From: Eggerthellales bacterium UBA948
GTDB lineage: Bacteria > Actinomycetota > Coriobacteriia > Coriobacteriales > UBA8131
Length of the DNA stretch: 9,181 nt
Assembly (NCBI GenBank): GCA_002293265.1
Contig: DBCW01000007.1
Coordinates: forward strand, 1,130-10,310
Direction of reading: 5' to 3'
In this document: positions 1-6,449 of the stretch, one piece after another
Position numbering within the stretch: the stretch's first letter is position 1
Layout of the letters: each line of letters begins with the position of its first letter
Translations under genes and position numbers: made by a program
Notes under the pieces: generated by a model
Database searches by the model: none
What the model was told of the DNA's origin: nothing
Seen by the model: the letters and a program-made list of their open reading frames with translations, nothing else

Positions 1-1
1 T

Positions 2-829
2 AGCGACGGCATTATCAACCCCGCCGATCTTGAAGCGGCAATTCGCGAAGACACGATTCTGGTCTCGATAATTCATGGCAACAACGAGATAGGCGCTTTG
101 CAGCCGATCAAAGAACTGGCTGAGATTGCTCATAAGCACGGAGCACTTATTCATACCGATGCCGTGCAATCCTTAACCCACATCCCCATAGATGTGGATG
201 AGCTTGGCGTAGACATGCTTTCTGCTTCTTCACACAAGTTTCACGGTCCCAAGGGTATTGGCTTTTTATACATTCGCAAGGGCGTAAAAACGCGCTCTTT
301 TGTGCACGGTGGAGCGCAAGAACGCAAGCGCAGAGCCGGAACTGAGAATGTACCGGGCATTATCGGCATGGCTAAAGCTTTGGATATGTGCATGGAAAGC
401 TTTGATGAGCGGGTCAAATACGAGACAGAGCTGCGTGATTACCTGATTGACAGAGTTTTGGCAGAGGTAGAGCACGTAAGGCTTAACGGTCACCGCAGCA
501 AACGCCTGCCAAATAACGCTAACTTTAGCTTTGAGTTTATCGAGGGCGAATCCCTGCTTCTCTCCCTGGAGCAAAAGGGGATCTTAGCCTCAAGCGGGTC
601 GGCTTGTGCATCAGGATCGCTTGATCCGAGCCACGTGCTTTTGGCGATTGGTCTACCGCATGAGATTGCACACGGCTCACTGAGACTTACCTTAAGCGAG
701 AGCACAACTAAAGAAGACATCGACTACACGGTTGAAGCAATAAAAGAAGTGGTAGCGCATCTGCGTAAGATGAGTCCACTTTACGAGGACTTTTTACAAG
801 GAAAGAAAGCCTTGTCCGCCGTCAAATAA
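2..829 (+). CDS. nifS: Cysteine desulfurase NifS/IscS, 5'-truncated by window edge
   Basis: PLP-dependent enzyme that takes sulfur from L-cysteine (giving alanine) and passes it as persulfide to the NifU/IscU scaffold in the cytoplasm. About 275 C-terminal residues are visible, against roughly 385-400 for the whole family, so the first third lies outside the window. The frame is open from base 2 (reading SDGIINPADLEAAI), so the TTG at 98 is internal and not a start. Visible hallmarks are the HGNNEIG segment, the PLP-ring aspartate in HTDAVQS, the PLP lysine in SASSHKFHGPKG (codon 236-238), and the catalytic cysteine loop SSGSACASGSLDPSHVL (Cys codon 605-607). The long loop of the latter is typical of class I (NifS/IscS) rather than SufS enzymes. 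The scaffold gene follows after 42 bases, probably in the same operon. Identification is firm; NifS versus IscS naming is a convention. Confidence 0.96.
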   Translation, partial: SDGIINPADLEAAIREDTILVSIIHGNNEIGALQPIKELAEIAHKHGALIHTDAVQSLTHIPIDVDELGVDMLSASSHKFHGPKGIGFLYIRKGVKTRSFVHGGAQERKRRAGTENVPGIIGMAKALDMCMESFDERVKYETELRDYLIDRVLAEVEHVRLNGHRSKRLPNNANFSFEFIEGESLLLSLEQKGILASSGSACASGSLDPSHVLLAIGLPHEIAHGSLRLTLSESTTKEDIDYTVEAIKEVVAHLRKMSPLYEDFLQGKKALSAVK

Positions 830-871
830 TTGTTGGCTGATATTAAAGGCAGATTAATCAGAGGAGTAATA

Positions 872-1315
872 ATGGCTTACAGCGATAAAGTTATGGATCA
901 TTTTACAAACCCACGCAACATGGGCGAGATGGACAATCCCAGTGGCGTAGGTACCGTAGGAAACGCCCAATGCGGCGACATTATGCGCGTTTATCTGGAT
1001 ATTGATGATGAGAACATCGTGCGTGATGTTAAGTTCAAGACCTTTGGCTGTGCAGCCGCAGTTGCAACCAGCAGTATGGCCACCGAACTGGTAAAAGGCA
1101 AGACCATCCAAGAGGCTTTGCAGGTAACAAACGATGCGGTATGCGAGGCGCTGGACGGACTACCGGCAATTAAGGTGCACTGTTCGCTTTTAGCCGAAGA
1201 GGCGATCCACGCTGCACTTTGGGATTATGCCGAGAAGAATGGCATCGTCATTGAGGGTCTGGAAAAACCAAAGACCGACATTCACGAAGATGAAGAGGAC
1301 GCGGAAGAGTACTAA
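872..1315 (+). CDS. nifU: Iron-sulfur cluster assembly scaffold NifU/IscU
   Basis: Scaffold on which a [2Fe-2S] or [4Fe-4S] cluster is built from desulfurase sulfur before transfer to target proteins. The 147-residue product is a single N-terminal NifU/IscU domain, without the central ferredoxin or C-terminal Nfu domain of full nitrogen-fixation NifU. The start is ATG 872 with GAGGAG at 861-866; it gives the family opening MAYSDKVMDHFTNPRNMG, while an in-frame earlier TTG at 830 would add 14 unrelated residues. The three cluster cysteines are C34 (AQCGD, with D36), C60 (FGCAAAVATSS) and C104 (KVHCSLLAEEA). H103 sits beside C104 as in IscU. The tail (about 136-147) is strongly acidic, HEDEEDAEEY, and looks like a lineage-specific extension. 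The stop codon overlaps the next ATG by one base. Confidence 0.96.
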   Translation: MAYSDKVMDHFTNPRNMGEMDNPSGVGTVGNAQCGDIMRVYLDIDDENIVRDVKFKTFGCAAAVATSSMATELVKGKTIQEALQVTNDAVCEALDGLPAIKVHCSLLAEEAIHAALWDYAEKNGIVIEGLEKPKTDIHEDEEDAEEY

Positions 1316-1740
1316 TGAAACCCTCGTCAAAAGCAAGATATTCTCTGCATCTTGCAATCGATATAGCGCAGTGCCAAGGCAGTGGTCCGGTGTCACTGCG
1401 CGAAGTATCGCTACGCCAAAACATCTCCTTAAAGTACCTTGAGCAACTGGCCAAGGTACTTACAAAGGAAGGGTACCTGACCAGCATCCGCGGTGCCCAA
1501 GGCGGATATCTCCTGTCACGCTCGGCTGACGAGATAACAGCCGGCGATATAATGCGCGCCGCCGAAGGCGGTGTGCTGGATATAGCCTGCATCACAGATT
1601 CCGGAGTAGAAGCCTGCCCCCGTCAACAACTATGCGGCACAGCACAATTTTGGACAGGACTCAGAAGCGCAATCGACAGCTACATAGACGGCACTACAAT
1701 CGCAGAACTAGCAGCCGATAAAAGCTTCGTTTTGCACTAG
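1315..1740 (+). CDS. iscR: Rrf2-family iron-sulfur regulator, IscR-like
   Basis: Cytoplasmic winged-helix transcription factor that probably senses iron-sulfur cluster status and adjusts expression of the assembly genes. The 141-residue length is usual for Rrf2 proteins. The N-terminal helix (KARYSLHLAIDIA), the recognition helix region (SLREVSLRQNISLKYLEQLAKVL, about 27-49) and the wing (IRGAQGGYLLSR, 58-69) are all present. Three cysteines, C92, C101 and C107, lie where IscR binds its [2Fe-2S] cluster (C92/C98/C104 in E. coli), so cluster binding is likely; the spacing differs slightly. The start ATG overlaps the scaffold stop (TAATG), which implies translational coupling. In the classical isc operon the regulator comes first; here it is last. 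An operator for it should lie upstream of the window. CymR-type or other Rrf2 function is less likely because the cysteines are present. Confidence 0.92.
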   Translation: MKPSSKARYSLHLAIDIAQCQGSGPVSLREVSLRQNISLKYLEQLAKVLTKEGYLTSIRGAQGGYLLSRSADEITAGDIMRAAEGGVLDIACITDSGVEACPRQQLCGTAQFWTGLRSAIDSYIDGTTIAELAADKSFVLH

Positions 1741-1817
1741 AAGCGCCACTAAAAATCTCGCCTCTTCTCACAAACAAACCCTACACCGCAACCCCATCTA
1801 ATCTTCGCAACTCACCC

Positions 1818-1930
1818 CTGTCATTCCCGCATCCTCTCTGTCATTCCAGCGAAGGTGGGAATCCATCCAGTTTTCCATCGCGCCGTCATTTACCATCCCT
1901 GTCATTCCCGCAAAGGCGGAAATCCATCTT
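1818..1930. repeat. Cluster of degenerate dispersed repeats (ATTCCC-N8-GGGAAT type)
   Basis: Three related units sharing the opening CTGTCATTCC lie in the gene-free stretch 1741-2074. The unit at 1818-1837 keeps only the left half (ATTCCCGC). The unit at 1838-1868 reads ATTCCA, 8 bases, GGGAAT, then CCATCC. The unit at 1899-1930 reads ATTCCC, 8 bases, GGAAAT, then CCATC. Each of the latter two has one mismatch from a perfect inverted repeat core, and a perfect copy of the family occurs at 5298-5333. The same core architecture is known as the dRS3 repeat of Neisseria, and similar elements are found in other genomes. The copies could form RNA hairpins after the isc operon, but none has a T-tract, so a terminator role is not shown. 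The rest of 1741-2074 holds only the palindrome and promoter-like bases listed separately; no gene is seen in it. Confidence 0.7.
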
Positions 1931-1956
1931 CTCAACAACTATATTTAATTCAGTTA

Positions 1957-1973
1957 ATCACTGATTCAGTGAT
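1957..1973. promoter_or_regulatory. Perfect 17-bp palindrome, likely operator of the molybdoenzyme operon
   Basis: ATCACTGA, a central T, then TCAGTGAT: a perfect 8+1+8 inverted repeat 101 bases before the ATG of the DmsA-like gene. The preceding bases add another half-site, so the pentamers TCAGT (1950-1954), ACTGA (1960-1964) and TCAGT (1966-1970) alternate. The size and symmetry fit a dimeric helix-turn-helix regulator site next to the promoter. The cognate protein is not identifiable from the site; a MarR-type or LuxR-type regulator is possible. Confidence 0.55.
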
Positions 1974-1984
1974 GCATTGAAATA

Positions 1985-2011
1985 TTGCTTGCGTTGAGCA
2001 GTAAATATAGA
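1985..2011 (+). promoter_or_regulatory. Weak candidate promoter of the molybdoenzyme operon
   Basis: TTGCTT (1985-1990) and TATAGA (2006-2011) are separated by 15 bases, shorter than the preferred 17. An alternative -35, TTGAAA at 1977-1982, has a 19-base gap to TAAATA at 2002. Either would place the palindrome at 1957-1973 just upstream of or against the -35 region, as expected for a regulator site. The predicted leader is about 55-65 bases and contains the ribosome binding site GAAAGGA (2063-2069). Confidence 0.3.
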
Positions 2012-2074
2012 CTTTTCGCATCGCAAATTGCACCAAAATACATAATCTTGCATGATCGGAGCGAAAGGAAATCT

Positions 2075-4639
2075 ATGAAAAAAACTGATGAATCCAACGC
2101 TAAATGGGTGTCTGCACCTTGCTGGCATAATTGCGGAGGCAGGTGTTCGGTAAAGGTCTTAGTCAAAGACGGCAAAGTGCTGAGAACAAAGACCGACGAC
2201 ACACATCCCGACTCCTGGGAGTGGCCGCAGTCGCGTTCATGCGCTATGGGTCACGCCATGCGTCAACAGATTTTTGGACCCGACAGATTGCAATACCCCA
2301 TGAAACGTAAACACTGGCAGCCTTTCACCGGTGGCGACAAAAGCTTGCGCGGTAAAGATGAGTGGGTGCGTATTAGCTGGGATGAGGCTTTAGATGCCAT
2401 TGCTGCCGAGCTTAAACATGCCAAAGAAAACTACGGCAATCGTTCTATCTTTTATATGAACATGGTCAATCTTGAAGGATATCTCGGTGGAATTCTAAGC
2501 GCGTTTGGCGGCTACGTAGACTGTTCAGGCACGCAATCTACCGGCACTTTTGGGCTGCATAATGAGATGTTTGGTTTTGTAGGCTGGTCGTTTGGCACCG
2601 AAGTCAATGACCGTATGGATTTGGAAAACTCCGATTACATCGTTTTGTACGGGCACAACGCTGCTTGGTGTGCTTTTGGCAATCCCTCTTACTACTTAAA
2701 ACACGCCAAAGAAAAAGGCTCGAAGTTTGTGTTTGTCGGGCCGGATTACTCAGCAACCGCCGGGTTTACAAACGCAGAGTGGATACCGGTGCGCCCGGGA
2801 GAAGACACAGCATTACTGCTTGGCGTTGCCTATTCGCTTTTAGAGCGCGACCAAGACGGCTCTTTGATTGATTGGGATTATCTCAACCGCTGCACTGTAG
2901 GGTTTGATAAAGAGCACATGCCTACGGACGCTAAGAGTGATGAGAGTTTTAAGGATTATCTCTTGGGCAATAGCGATGGCATAGCCAAAACGCCTGCTTG
3001 GGCAAGTGACCTGTGCGGAACTCCCATCGATCTTATCGAGCGTTTAGCGGACATCATGGGCTGTCAAAACAATGTATCGATAAATGCCTGTGCTTCTCCG
3101 GCACGCAACAAAGGTTCCGAGAATTTCCCCCAATTGCTTATGACCATCGCGGCTATGGGCGGACATTTTGGTAAGCCCGGAAACGCCTGCGCCAACGATC
3201 AATACTACGGCGCTTTTAATAGTGGGCCACCTCTAACACTACAACCAATGGGTGGACCACCATCAAGATTTACCAATGCCGGAAACCCAATTGACGATGT
3301 GCTTTCAACCGATTGCATGTGGGATAACATTGTTGATGGTGAATATTGGTTTGCCGGAAGCAATTTCCCCGGTCAGCAACAGGTCAAGCTTGAGAAACGC
3401 GACATTGATATTCATGTGATCATCAGTGAGACCAACAATATGTTGCAGAGTCAGGCCAACATTAATAAGGGCATTGAGGCATTTCGCAAAGTAGACTTCG
3501 TGTGCAGCCAAGCATACCTGCTGAAACTGGACGCAAAATATGCTGATATTGTTTTACCGATTCCCACGAAATGGGAAACATTAGCCAGCTGCTTGTACTC
3601 AGGAGCTGCAATCTCTTCCGATAAAGAAAACGTCTTCGCCTGGCGCCAGATCATTGAGCCGCTATACGACACCAAAACCGACCCGGAGATCGCTCAGGAA
3701 CTTGCTGATCGCCTTGGCATCGAAACAGGCGCATTGTTGCCAAAAACCGAGAAGCAGCTCTGGTTTGAGCAGATGTCACAAGCATCAGAAATGCAGCCTG
3801 ACGGTTCCTATAAGCCAATAGCTACGATCACTCAAGAAGACATTGATCGCTATGGTGTTGAAGCAGAGCCTCAAGAAGGCATTCTTCCCTTTGAGGAGTT
3901 CTTAGACAATGGTGTTTACCGCATCAAGCGCAGCAAAGATGATGCCTTTGTGACCATCCCCTATCAGGATTTCAGAAATGACCCGGATGCTCATCCGCTA
4001 GAAAGCACCGTAAGTGGCAAAATGGAAATCTATTGTCAGGCAAAATCTGACTGGTATGACATGGTAAACGGCTATTCGGATGGCGGAAGCGGAGCACTCG
4101 ACTACGTAAAAGTATCTCCGCTACCCAAATACCTTGAACACCCCTATGGTTACGCTGACACTTTCGAGGACAAAGAGCGCACAAAAAAGGGTCAATTCCC
4201 CATTCAAATGACCCACAACCATTACCTCAGACGTGCGCACACCGATTGCGATAACCTACCTTGGCTACGTGAAGCTTTCCAAAACCCGGTCTTCATCAAC
4301 AAACAAGACGCTGCAGAGCGCGACATCAAACAAGGTGACATTATCAAAGTCTATAACGAGCAAGGCGCATTCCTTAGGCCAGCGACGGTCAGCCGCGGCA
4401 TTATGCCCGGTGTAATCTGCGTACCTCACGGAGCAACCGCACGCATCGACGAGAATAGCGGTCTTGATCTGGCAGGAGCCGACAACATCTTAACCCCATC
4501 AAACCGCACCACAACACCGTTTTTGAATGGCTGGAACTCCGTGCTAGTTAATTATGAAAAATACACAGGTCCTCTGGAGCTAAAACCGGATGCCTTGATG
4601 GAACCCATCGTGCCTATTATGTCGAGTGAGGAGGTGTAG
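2075..4639 (+). CDS. DmsA-like molybdopterin (bis-MGD) oxidoreductase, catalytic subunit, no Tat signal
   Basis: Catalytic subunit of the DMSO reductase superfamily, carrying a bis-MGD molybdenum cofactor and one N-terminal [4Fe-4S] cluster; the substrate cannot be read from sequence. The start is ATG 2075 with GAAAGGA six bases upstream, giving 854 residues; the 30 codons open before it do not encode a twin-arginine signal. Cluster cysteines are C16, C20, C24 and C56 (C-x3-C-x3-C-x31-C). Landmarks follow in DmsA order: FGPDRLQYPMKRK (about 69-81), ISWDEALDAIA (about 102-112), GTQSTGTFG with Ser155 at the position of the DmsA molybdenum-ligand serine, GFDKEHMPTDA, AKTPAWASDL, ADIVLPIPTKWE, and a C-terminal MGD-binding domain (about 705-854). 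Met58 replaces the Lys/Arg normally two residues after the fourth cysteine. The partner Fe-S gene starts two bases after the stop. DMSO/TMAO reductase, catechol dehydroxylase or transhydroxylase-like roles all remain open. Confidence 0.93.
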   Translation: MKKTDESNAKWVSAPCWHNCGGRCSVKVLVKDGKVLRTKTDDTHPDSWEWPQSRSCAMGHAMRQQIFGPDRLQYPMKRKHWQPFTGGDKSLRGKDEWVRISWDEALDAIAAELKHAKENYGNRSIFYMNMVNLEGYLGGILSAFGGYVDCSGTQSTGTFGLHNEMFGFVGWSFGTEVNDRMDLENSDYIVLYGHNAAWCAFGNPSYYLKHAKEKGSKFVFVGPDYSATAGFTNAEWIPVRPGEDTALLLGVAYSLLERDQDGSLIDWDYLNRCTVGFDKEHMPTDAKSDESFKDYLLGNSDGIAKTPAWASDLCGTPIDLIERLADIMGCQNNVSINACASPARNKGSENFPQLLMTIAAMGGHFGKPGNACANDQYYGAFNSGPPLTLQPMGGPPSRFTNAGNPIDDVLSTDCMWDNIVDGEYWFAGSNFPGQQQVKLEKRDIDIHVIISETNNMLQSQANINKGIEAFRKVDFVCSQAYLLKLDAKYADIVLPIPTKWETLASCLYSGAAISSDKENVFAWRQIIEPLYDTKTDPEIAQELADRLGIETGALLPKTEKQLWFEQMSQASEMQPDGSYKPIATITQEDIDRYGVEAEPQEGILPFEEFLDNGVYRIKRSKDDAFVTIPYQDFRNDPDAHPLESTVSGKMEIYCQAKSDWYDMVNGYSDGGSGALDYVKVSPLPKYLEHPYGYADTFEDKERTKKGQFPIQMTHNHYLRRAHTDCDNLPWLREAFQNPVFINKQDAAERDIKQGDIIKVYNEQGAFLRPATVSRGIMPGVICVPHGATARIDENSGLDLAGADNILTPSNRTTTPFLNGWNSVLVNYEKYTGPLELKPDALMEPIVPIMSSEEV

Positions 4640-4641
4640 TC

Positions 4642-5217
4642 ATGAAACAATACGGTTTTTGTTTTGATGCTGAAAATTGCATTGGCTGTCATACATGTCA
4701 TGTTGCTTGTAAGGATGTAAATGATCTTGAGGTGGGCGACAACTTTCGCACGGTAAGAACTTTCATGACAGGAAGCGGTTACACTCCTCGTATGTATCAC
4801 ATCTCAATGGCCTGCAATCATTGCGCAGAGCCGGCGTGTATGCCCAAGTGTTCACTGGATGCCCTATACAAAGACGAACTAGGGCTTGTGCAAGTTGATG
4901 AGGATAAATGCAATGGTTGCGGAGACTGTGCGCCTGTTTGTCCATACAACGCCATTATCATCGCAGATGGTCTGGCTCAAAAATGTGATGGCTGCACCGC
5001 ACTGCTTGAGCAAGGAGAGGAAGCTGCGTGCGTCGCCTCCTGTCCACAACGAGTTTTGGCTTTTGCGCCTATCGATGAGCTAAAAAGCACATATTCTACG
5101 TTGAACCTGACCGCCGATGCCGCACCACTACCTGCATCAACACAAACACAACCCAATCTGGTAATGCGTGTTAAAGACTGCATGAATGACACAGATTTTG
5201 ACGAAATTATTATTTAA
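4642..5217 (+). CDS. DmsB-like four-cluster [4Fe-4S] electron-transfer subunit
   Basis: Electron-transfer partner of the molybdenum subunit encoded just upstream, with only two bases between stop and ATG and a strong ribosome binding site GAGGAGGTG (4627-4635) inside the upstream gene's end. The 191-residue protein has no signal peptide and no membrane segment. Sixteen cysteines fall in the DmsB/NrfC four-ferredoxin pattern: C13-x2-C16-x2-C19-x3-C23; C58-x2-C61-x4-C66-x3-C70; C90-x2-C93-x2-C96-x3-C100; and C115-x2-C118-x11-C130-x3-C134. This predicts four [4Fe-4S] clusters formed by paired motifs (known for the family). C7 and C180 are extra cysteines. The C-terminal 45 or so residues are low in recognisable motifs. 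No DmsC/NrfD-type quinol-oxidising membrane gene follows, so the physiological electron donor or acceptor is unknown and probably a soluble carrier. Confidence 0.94.
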   Translation: MKQYGFCFDAENCIGCHTCHVACKDVNDLEVGDNFRTVRTFMTGSGYTPRMYHISMACNHCAEPACMPKCSLDALYKDELGLVQVDEDKCNGCGDCAPVCPYNAIIIADGLAQKCDGCTALLEQGEEAACVASCPQRVLAFAPIDELKSTYSTLNLTADAAPLPASTQTQPNLVMRVKDCMNDTDFDEIII

Positions 5218-5297
5218 AAAGCAGTAGGTGTAAATGCAGCACCTGCAACCTGAAACCAGCAATAATGGCGCTGTATTAAAAGTGTAGGCATAGCTTA

Positions 5298-5333
5298 TGT
5301 TGTGGATTCCCGCCTGCGCGGGAATCCACAACA
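5298..5333. repeat. Perfect 16-bp-stem hairpin, dispersed repeat of ATTCCC-N8-GGGAAT type
   Basis: The left arm TGTTGTGGATTCCCGC (5298-5313), loop CTGC and right arm GCGGGAATCCACAACA (5318-5333) pair without a mismatch. The 20-bp core at 5306-5325 exactly fits ATTCCC-N8-GGGAAT, and degenerate relatives lie at 1818-1930. It sits 81 bases after the Fe-S subunit gene, in the region between two convergent transcripts (5218-5398). It could attenuate or stabilise the 3' end of either message; there is no T-run directly after it, so it is not called an intrinsic terminator. Confidence 0.8.
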
Positions 5334-5398
5334 AACGGTTGGTGCTAGTGGAAAGTTAAAGAAATCTTTTCACCATAAGACTTTTAATGCAGCTTTTT

Positions 5399-5779
5399 TT
5401 ACTCATAAAACCCGTATCTTCGATGGTAAATTTCATTTTCGACTATCGCTTTCGCTATATCTTGAAATAGACTCTGCTCTTCGGCAGTACTTTCATATAA
5501 TCCATTGGCAATCACCGCATCCATATCGAGCATTGTACGACGAGCACGTTCGCGTCCCTCTTTAGTTATTTTGACGCGTATTACACGACGATCCTTTTCA
5601 TCTGTTTCCTCACTTACCAAATTGCGTTTAGCCAAAGCTTCGCAAACCTGGCTAAGGTAATTGGCTTTTATCAAGAGCAGCTCTGCAAGAAGCCCTTTTG
5701 CCACAGCTTTGCCATTCTCATCCAGAGTTGCAAGCGCTGTTGCCTCAAAATAACTCAGCCCATAAAGTTTAGCAGTAGC
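5399..5779 (-). pseudogene. Second MarR domain, cut off from its N-terminus by an in-frame TAG
   Basis: C-terminal half of an interrupted tandem-MarR gene. Reading on from the TAG at 5782-5780, the frame stays open for about 126 codons to TAA at 5401-5399. It starts ATAKLYGLSYFEATALATLDENG, followed by a recognition helix (IKANYLSQVCEALAKRN), the wing (VSEETDEKDRRVIRVKITKEG) and the C-terminal dimerisation helices. What is missing is the first dimerisation helix, which is encoded directly before the TAG (RADTAYAEGILMSIRAF). The only standard restart, GTG at 5704-5702, would give 101 residues lacking helices 1 and 2, with no convincing ribosome binding site. The domain is otherwise intact and shows no frameshift, which suggests a recent nonsense change or a sequence error. 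It may instead be read as a separate short MarR gene, but the missing helix argues against that. Confidence 0.75.
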
Positions 5780-6346
5780 CTAAAAAGCCCTGATACTCAT
5801 AAGTATACCTTCTGCATAAGCGGTGTCTGCGCGATGCATACCATTTTCCTGCCTGCGCCTGTTTTTGCCAACCGCACTAAGCGCACTCTTTAACATGCCT
5901 CTTCTTTGCGCAGAAGAAAGCGGTTGCCAAACGGTATTTATAGCCTCCGCAACTATCTTGTCCGTTCTATCAACGATCTCTTTTCCGGCCTTAGTTATAT
6001 GCAACTCCATACCTCTATTGTCATCTTCAGAGGTCTTGTAGCTTAAATACCCAGCCTCCTTAAGTTTTGCCGCCTGCACAGATACTGTACTGTGATTAAT
6101 ACTTAAAATATCTGCAACCTCTTTAACACGCAGATGATCTCCCCCACGTATTAACGATATCAACATGATATATTGGGTTGTGGATATGGATGAGCGTTTA
6201 CTCATGGAGGCATTCAAAACCTTTACAGTAAACGCAAGATAAACGAGAATAGCCGCCGAACACGGGCGACTAGGGTCGCGTTCACTAACATCACTTTGAT
6301 GAGTAGGACGTCTAGGCACAAGGACTCTTTTCACTGCGGTCAACAA
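5780..6346 (-). CDS. MarR-family regulator, first domain of an interrupted tandem-MarR protein
   Basis: Winged-helix transcriptional regulator, probably a ligand- or stress-responsive repressor. The MarR domain spans about residues 30-150 of this reading: helix 1 (SAAILVYLAFTVKVLNASM), the HTH (LRVKEVADILSINHSTVSVQAAKLKEAGYL), the wing (YKTSEDDNRGMELHITKAGKEI) and a C-terminal helix (SSAQRRGMLKSALSAVG). The final 25 or so residues (from MHRADTAYAEG) belong structurally to the next MarR domain, and TAG at 5782-5780 ends the frame there. Without that codon the protein would be about 315 residues with two MarR domains. The start is uncertain: no candidate (TTG 6346, GTG 6334, GTG 6319) has a good ribosome binding site. 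GTG 6319 has AAAAGAG five bases upstream and is a fair alternative. The gene points toward, and is convergent with, the molybdenum operon. Its target is unknown. Confidence 0.78.
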   Translation of the reverse strand: MLTAVKRVLVPRRPTHQSDVSERDPSRPCSAAILVYLAFTVKVLNASMSKRSSISTTQYIMLISLIRGGDHLRVKEVADILSINHSTVSVQAAKLKEAGYLSYKTSEDDNRGMELHITKAGKEIVDRTDKIVAEAINTVWQPLSSAQRRGMLKSALSAVGKNRRRQENGMHRADTAYAEGILMSIRAF

Positions 6347-6366
6347 GCATAGTTGCCATAGGATAC

Positions 6367-6383
6367 TTCAGCAAATAACTGAA
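6367..6383. promoter_or_regulatory. Inverted repeat TTCAG-N7-CTGAA upstream of the MarR gene
   Basis: Five-base arms, TTCAG (6367-6371) and CTGAA (6379-6383), span 17 bases just upstream of the possible MarR starts. The position and size would suit an autoregulatory operator of a dimeric MarR protein. The arms share the CTGA/TCAG core with the palindrome at 1957-1973, though in a different arrangement. Five-base arms occur by chance fairly often, so support is weak. Confidence 0.3.
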
Positions 6384-6449
6384 ACCGTATAACATTTGGC
6401 GCATTGTAACCGACAAGTGAGAGTTATTCTGTAGAGCAACACAAAGGTC

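Noticed and set aside
1248..1595. Antisense open frame opposite the scaffold/IscR junction
   Set aside because: It is a shadow of two well-identified genes on the + strand, has no recognisable motif and crosses their boundary.
1724..1744. GCTTC/GAAGC hairpin at the end of the IscR gene as a terminator
   Set aside because: Only five base pairs with an 11-base loop spanning the stop codon and no T-tract after it.
5224..5247. Hairpin just after the Fe-S subunit gene (GTAGGTG with CACCTGC)
   Set aside because: Seven pairs including a G-T, and no T-run; too weak to call a terminator.
5780..5782. TAG in the MarR gene as a pyrrolysine codon
   Set aside because: Nothing in the window supports pyrrolysine use, and the position lies in a dimerisation helix with no reason for a special residue; a nonsense change is simpler.
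6386..6416. Minus-strand promoter for the MarR gene (TTGTCG and TATACG)
   Set aside because: The spacer is 19 bases and both boxes match at only four positions; not distinguishable from background in this A+T-rich gap.
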